Origin: Hirudinaria manillensis
Lineage: Eukaryota > Annelida > Clitellata > Hirudinida > Hirudinidae
DNA length: 64,000 bases
NCBI GenBank assembly: GCA_034509925.1
Contig: CM067526.1
Coordinates: forward strand, 9,134,244-9,198,243
Direction: 5' to 3'
Positions 49,388 to 64,000 of this stretch are shown in pieces (position 1 is the stretch's first letter; every line of letters begins with the position of its first letter). The notes below the pieces were generated by a model. It saw nothing but the letters and a program-made list of their open reading frames with translations, was not told the origin of the DNA and ran no database searches. The translations under genes and the position numbers were made by a program.

Positions 49388-50230
49388 CTGCTCTGGTACC
49401 AGTAAGGACTAATCCAAACTGAGCATAAGATCAGAATTTCGTTCTTGGATGTGATAAAAGCATTCGAGTATCATAATGACAAACAAACGACTCTACATCC
49501 ACGGCAGCTTCAATATTTCAACCAATTGTATATCATCTGCTCTGGTACCAGTAAGGACTAATCCAAACTGAGCATAAGATCAGAATTTTGTTCTTGGATG
49601 TGATAAAAGCATTCAAATGTCACAATGACAAGCAAACGACTCTACACCCATAACAGTTTCTTTAATTCTTTTGTCATCTGCTCTGGTATCAGTATGGACT
49701 AAACCAAACTGAGCATAAGATCAAAATTTTGTTCTTGGATGTGATAAAAGCATTCAAATGTCACAATGACAAGCAAACGACTCTACACCCATAACAGTTT
49801 CTTTAATTCTTTTGTCATCTGCTCTGGTATCAGTATGGACTAAACCAAACTGAGCATAAGATCAGAATTTTGTTCTTGGATGTGATAAAAGCATTCAAAT
49901 GTCACAATGACAAGCAAACGACTCTACACCCATAACGGTTTCTTTAATTCTTTTGTCATCTGCTCTGGTATCAGTATGGACTAAACCAAACTGAGCATAA
50001 GATCAGAATTTTTGTTCTTGGATGTGATAAAAGCATTCAAATGTCACAATGACAAGCAAACGACTCTACATCCATGGCAGCTTCAATATTTCAACCAATT
50101 GTATATCATCTGCTCTGGTACCAGTAAGGACTAATCCAAACTGAGCATAAGATCAGAATTTCGTTCTTGGATGTGATAAAAGCATTCGAGTGTCATAATG
50201 ACAAACAAACGACTCTACATCCTTAGCATC
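49388..50230. repeat. Tandem repeat array, units of 141-150 bp
   Basis: The block CTGCTCTGGTA recurs at 49388, 49537, 49678, 49819, 49960 and 50110, giving unit lengths of 149, 141, 141, 141 and 150. Shared core text includes CAAACTGAGCATAAGATCA and TTCTTGGATGTGATAAAAGC. The middle units carry TTTCTTTAATTCTTTTGTCA between cores. The first and the last full spacers instead carry CTTCAATATTTCAACCAATT, so the array has an A-B-B-B-A structure. There is no open reading frame. Confidence 0.9.
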
Positions 50231-52370
50231 AAAAGGATCCTTGGAGCTTACTCGTTATCCGCCCGAACACTGAAATGGCGAAAACCCTCAAATGCAATTA
50301 CCTCCTTTAATACTAAATAAGCAAAAGCATCTAGCTTTATTCTACGACCACCACGCCGAAAAGAAACGGAGGAAGTTCGTGATAAGCGGAAACAAAATAT
50401 TAACGGTAAGAATCGATAATGCATCGATAAGAATTTTATTTTATGAATTAAAAAATAATTTTATCATTTCATTTTAAAGCTACCGGCGGAAAAGACAAAT
50501 AATTATAATGAAAGATTTTGTTTGTTATAAAAAAAGTTTTTATGTTAAGTGTAAAATTTAATTATATAAATTAAATAAAAAAAAAACAACAAATTACGCA
50601 TTTTCAAAATTATTGGATTATTTTGCCGTTGACATAATGCATTGCTCGTACAGAACCATCACTGAAAAAATCATATTACATAACTTTTATTTTCATGATT
50701 TATTTAATTTGTTTTAACCTTGGGCAACGTCAGATACCTTAGGTATTTTAGGTTTTCGTATATCGAATTCCAGAAACGAACCTTTTTGATACGGACGACA
50801 ACATTATGGCTTGAGAGCAGAGTATATAGTAGTGTACTTTGGCGGATAGGGCCGAAATTTAAAGGAGGAAAGACTGGACAAAATGTATGAAAACATTTAA
50901 TTCAAAGATTGAGGGTTCTGTTCCCAAGGTCGCCAAGGTTAAAAATTTGTTTCTTTTTAAAACATGTCTCCCTGCGACCATTTTATAGTCCGGCACTGGT
51001 TGAGAAACTCTTGTCATTCTCATATTGGTGAAAAGAGGTAACATCTGACACTCTAAAACGACAGAGTGATATGGCTAGTAGGGATCGATTCCCTAGTGGC
51101 ACGTCTCACGATTTGCAAAAGAATTGAACTTTTTCCTGAGAGCGTTTTTGACAAGATCCTCATTCAGCGATCTTCAAAAGAAATGTGCTTACTTTTACAT
51201 TTCTCAGACTACGATTAGTTTTAATTAGTTTTAATTAATCAGCAATTTTACTAATAATATTTTATTCTTAAATACAATTTGAAGATTTTTTTCTTTTCAA
51301 ATTTTCATTGCCCGAAATCTTTACCTTAATAAATAATTGATTAAAATCTTATTTTTTTAATTATTTACATTCATAATTACAATATTATTAGGATCACAGT
51401 TTTATACTCATAATCAACTTCGTGAGGCTAAAATACACAAGCCTCATCAAGCATCTTGCCGAAAAAAATAGCGTAAGTGTGACAGGTCAGAAAAGATTTT
51501 GATCAGTCAAAGATAAGCGCTTTGGGTCAATCTCATCACAATACATTTTTTCTGAAATATTCAGAATCACGTGATTATAACCAGCCTTGATAATCTTACT
51601 TCTCGTCATCATAGTTGTCGTCTTCATCAGATTGTTGTTGTATGTTGCTGGCACAGGCAGGCAATCAATACGGCAGCGAATGAGGCGTGCTGCTTTCTGC
51701 TCAAAGAGCCGTGGTTGTCAGACCGAGAGAGGGAAAGAGGGTAACGCAAGCAGACTGGAAAGTGTTGGGAGGTTGAGAATGAATGCCGAATCATGACAAG
51801 GTGTGATCGCAATAGCTAAAGTTACGTAGAGACAGACCCTCGGGTAAATAAAGAAAGTCATAGAACGAGATGCTGGGTACAGTGAGGGAAAGACTAAAAA
51901 TAGACAACATGATGAGGTGACATCTGAAAACTGCTGAGCGGATTAAAACGTAAATAAATATCAAATTGTTCTCAAGTTTTCTGACGGGCGATGAATTTTA
52001 GAGATAATGACGAGGAATAAAAATTATTAAAGGCGAAGGTAGTTAAGATGCATACGTTGAACACAGAAAAAAGTGCTGAACTGAATTGAAGGCTCGCTTC
52101 TTTTAACAGGGGATCTTTGGAACCTCACTCCAATTTGATTTTTTTCACTTCTGGATGTCCCAGAAAGTCATCTTTAATATATTTTCAAACACGAAGCATT
52201 TTTTTAGTCTAAAATAAGTCGTTGATTTGCGAATAATAATAAATAAATGTAGTGTAAATAACATGAAAAACAGTAACGTGAAGATGAAGTTTTGAAAACG
52301 AAGAATCTCGTGAAAAGAATCCACAGGGAAGAAAGAATCCATTGAAACAATAAAGTGTTATTCCATCAAA
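50231..52370. other. Gene-poor stretch before the synaptotagmin-like gene
   Basis: No gene I can support. A plus-strand frame at 51587-51796 (69 aa) starts with a hydrophobic run but has no family features. Upstream exons or the promoter of the synaptotagmin-like gene may lie here. Confidence 0.4.
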
Positions 52371-62574
<10,204 letters not shown>

Positions 62575-64000
62575 TCAAGTGATCTTGAATTTAAGATGGA
62601 TTTGTCATCATCATCGCCGTCATTAACGTCGTCGTCATCATCTTTATCATCAGATCTTTTATTGCTTTTGATCAGTGGGTTGTGATTGATGGATGAGACT
62701 GATTGACTTAATATAGGAAGGTCAATACGCGATATTAAGCTACTTTAACGTCAGAAACTATTTATTATTTTGGAATTCTTTAGCGCTTGAAAGGATGCAT
62801 CAATTAATTTGACAAATATCTTTATTATTACTTCAGTAATTAGAAATAATAATATTAATAATTTCAATGATACAAACCCATCAAAAACATAAATAATGAT
62901 ATTTATGTTAATTGATTATATTTAATATATTTAATGTATTTAATCAAATATTAATTTAAAGTTTATTGAATCAGAACATTTCTTTAGCGATGTTGGTCAT
63001 TACATACTTTTTAATTTAACAACGTTTCCTAATTCCATAAAAAAAAATCTGAAAAATAAAAATTATCGGCTCTTATTAAATTTAATCCTCATTAATTTGA
63101 AAAGTAGATCAAGTTAGATGTCCAGCGACAACAATAACATGCCTTAACATTCGCTCAATTTAAAATTCCTGATAATGTTTTATTTGTACGATTAAAAAAA
63201 TATTTAAAATATGTAATATGATCTAACATAACAAGCTAATAATAAATGCTAACAAAATCGATAATCAAATATTATGATAATTATATTGAATGTTGTTTAA
63301 GAACTACTTTTGAAGTTGCATATTCATTGTATGTACCCAATGCAGTCGTCATCACTATGATAAGATCGCTGCATCCAACGGCCAATTTTGTACTAAATTT
63401 TCTATCTTTTTCCGACGAAGAAGATACAATAAGATAATCAAAAGATTTGCATGGTTTATTGAAAGATTGTAGTGATAACTTCAAATTTGGTAAGTGTTGG
63501 GGTACAAATGGGAAGAATTTTGTCCCCGCCCTATCCCTCCAGTGCCCCTTCCCGAATGACTGTTTCAATAGAATAACGAGTTTGTTTGACCCCATGGAAG
63601 AAGCTGAAATGACATTCCTTGCTGCAGACATGAAAAAAACCTTATGCCCATCCAGAGAAGAAAATTTAGTTACTTCTTAATCAATTACTTAATTTAACCA
63701 TTTACAGTTCTTGGCATTAAACAAGTTATTGTTAATTAACGTTATTAGTTAAAGAAATAGGCGGTAAAACCATATTGTATGCCTAGCATACAATAAATTA
63801 GTTGTTATTATCATTAGAGACAATTTGGAGTGAAGTTGCGAATGTGTGAGGTCTTCTTCATTTGAATGTATAATCATAATTTCTAGTTAATTCTGTCAAA
63901 TCAAACATTGATTGAATGAAGTTTGCACCTCACGATTGAATCACCACTAATTGTTATTTTATCACAATTACGACGTCTGGCTGTATTTATGTCAAGGTTT
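62575..64000. other. Right-hand end, no confident gene
   Basis: After the synaptotagmin-like stop there is a CATCAT-rich patch near 62600-62660 and then AT-rich sequence. A minus-strand frame of 116 codons (63631-63281; includes FGKGHWRDRAGTKFFPFVPQ) and a plus-strand one of 77 codons (63447-63680) overlap each other in a somewhat GC-richer patch. Neither shows a family I know. The patch may be a transposon scrap or an exon of a gene to the right. Confidence 0.35.

Overview
This is nuclear DNA from an animal, most likely an invertebrate. It is AT-rich, and nearly every gene is split into short exons by GT-AG introns. The gene set is metazoan: FOXK, ZCCHC8, TMEM50, a neuronal-type nicotinic receptor subunit, a synaptotagmin-like protein, a NACHT-WD40 protein, an RGS protein and a TMCO6-like ARM-repeat protein. 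No species can be named. I rebuilt exon chains by hand from splice sites, reading phase and family resemblance. All multi-exon models below keep a consistent reading frame across every junction.

Layout, left to right. 1-410 (-): start of a small protein with a possible RWD/UBC-like fold, cut by the window edge. About 950-1430 (+): decayed non-LTR retrotransposon. 2279-4972 (-): ARM-repeat gene resembling TMCO6, N-terminus unresolved. 7177-18349 (-): complete 12-exon FOXK, with a dead Tc1/mariner element and a MITE in one intron. 19900-24216 (+): complete 14-exon ZCCHC8, divergent from FOXK across about 1.55 kb. 25583-35119 (+): 21-exon NWD1-like gene, with a GC-rich endonuclease-domain fragment of a retroelement in its fourth intron. 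35349-36554 (-): intronless orphan gene. 37141-39685 (+): RGS-domain gene. 40915-42528 (-): TMEM50. 43792-46820 (+): alpha-type nicotinic acetylcholine receptor subunit, 8 exons, two apparently bounded by GC-AG introns. About 49388-50230: tandem repeat of 141-150 bp units. 52371-62574 (+): synaptotagmin-like (bitesize/SYTL) protein with two C-terminal C2 domains. 62575-64000: no confident gene.

The genes are unrelated in pathway: transcription (FOXK), nuclear RNA surveillance (ZCCHC8), STAND NTPase signalling (NWD1), G-protein signalling (RGS), membrane proteins (TMEM50, nAChR) and vesicle or cortex traffic (SYTL). I see no operon-like grouping. The most unusual items are the two GC-AG introns in the receptor gene, the orphan gene wedged between the NWD1-like and RGS genes and possibly overlapping an RGS exon, the long open frame in the first NWD1 intron, the transposon-derived endonuclease fragment, and the A-B-B-B-A tandem array. 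I did not find strong evidence for a wholly new biological system.
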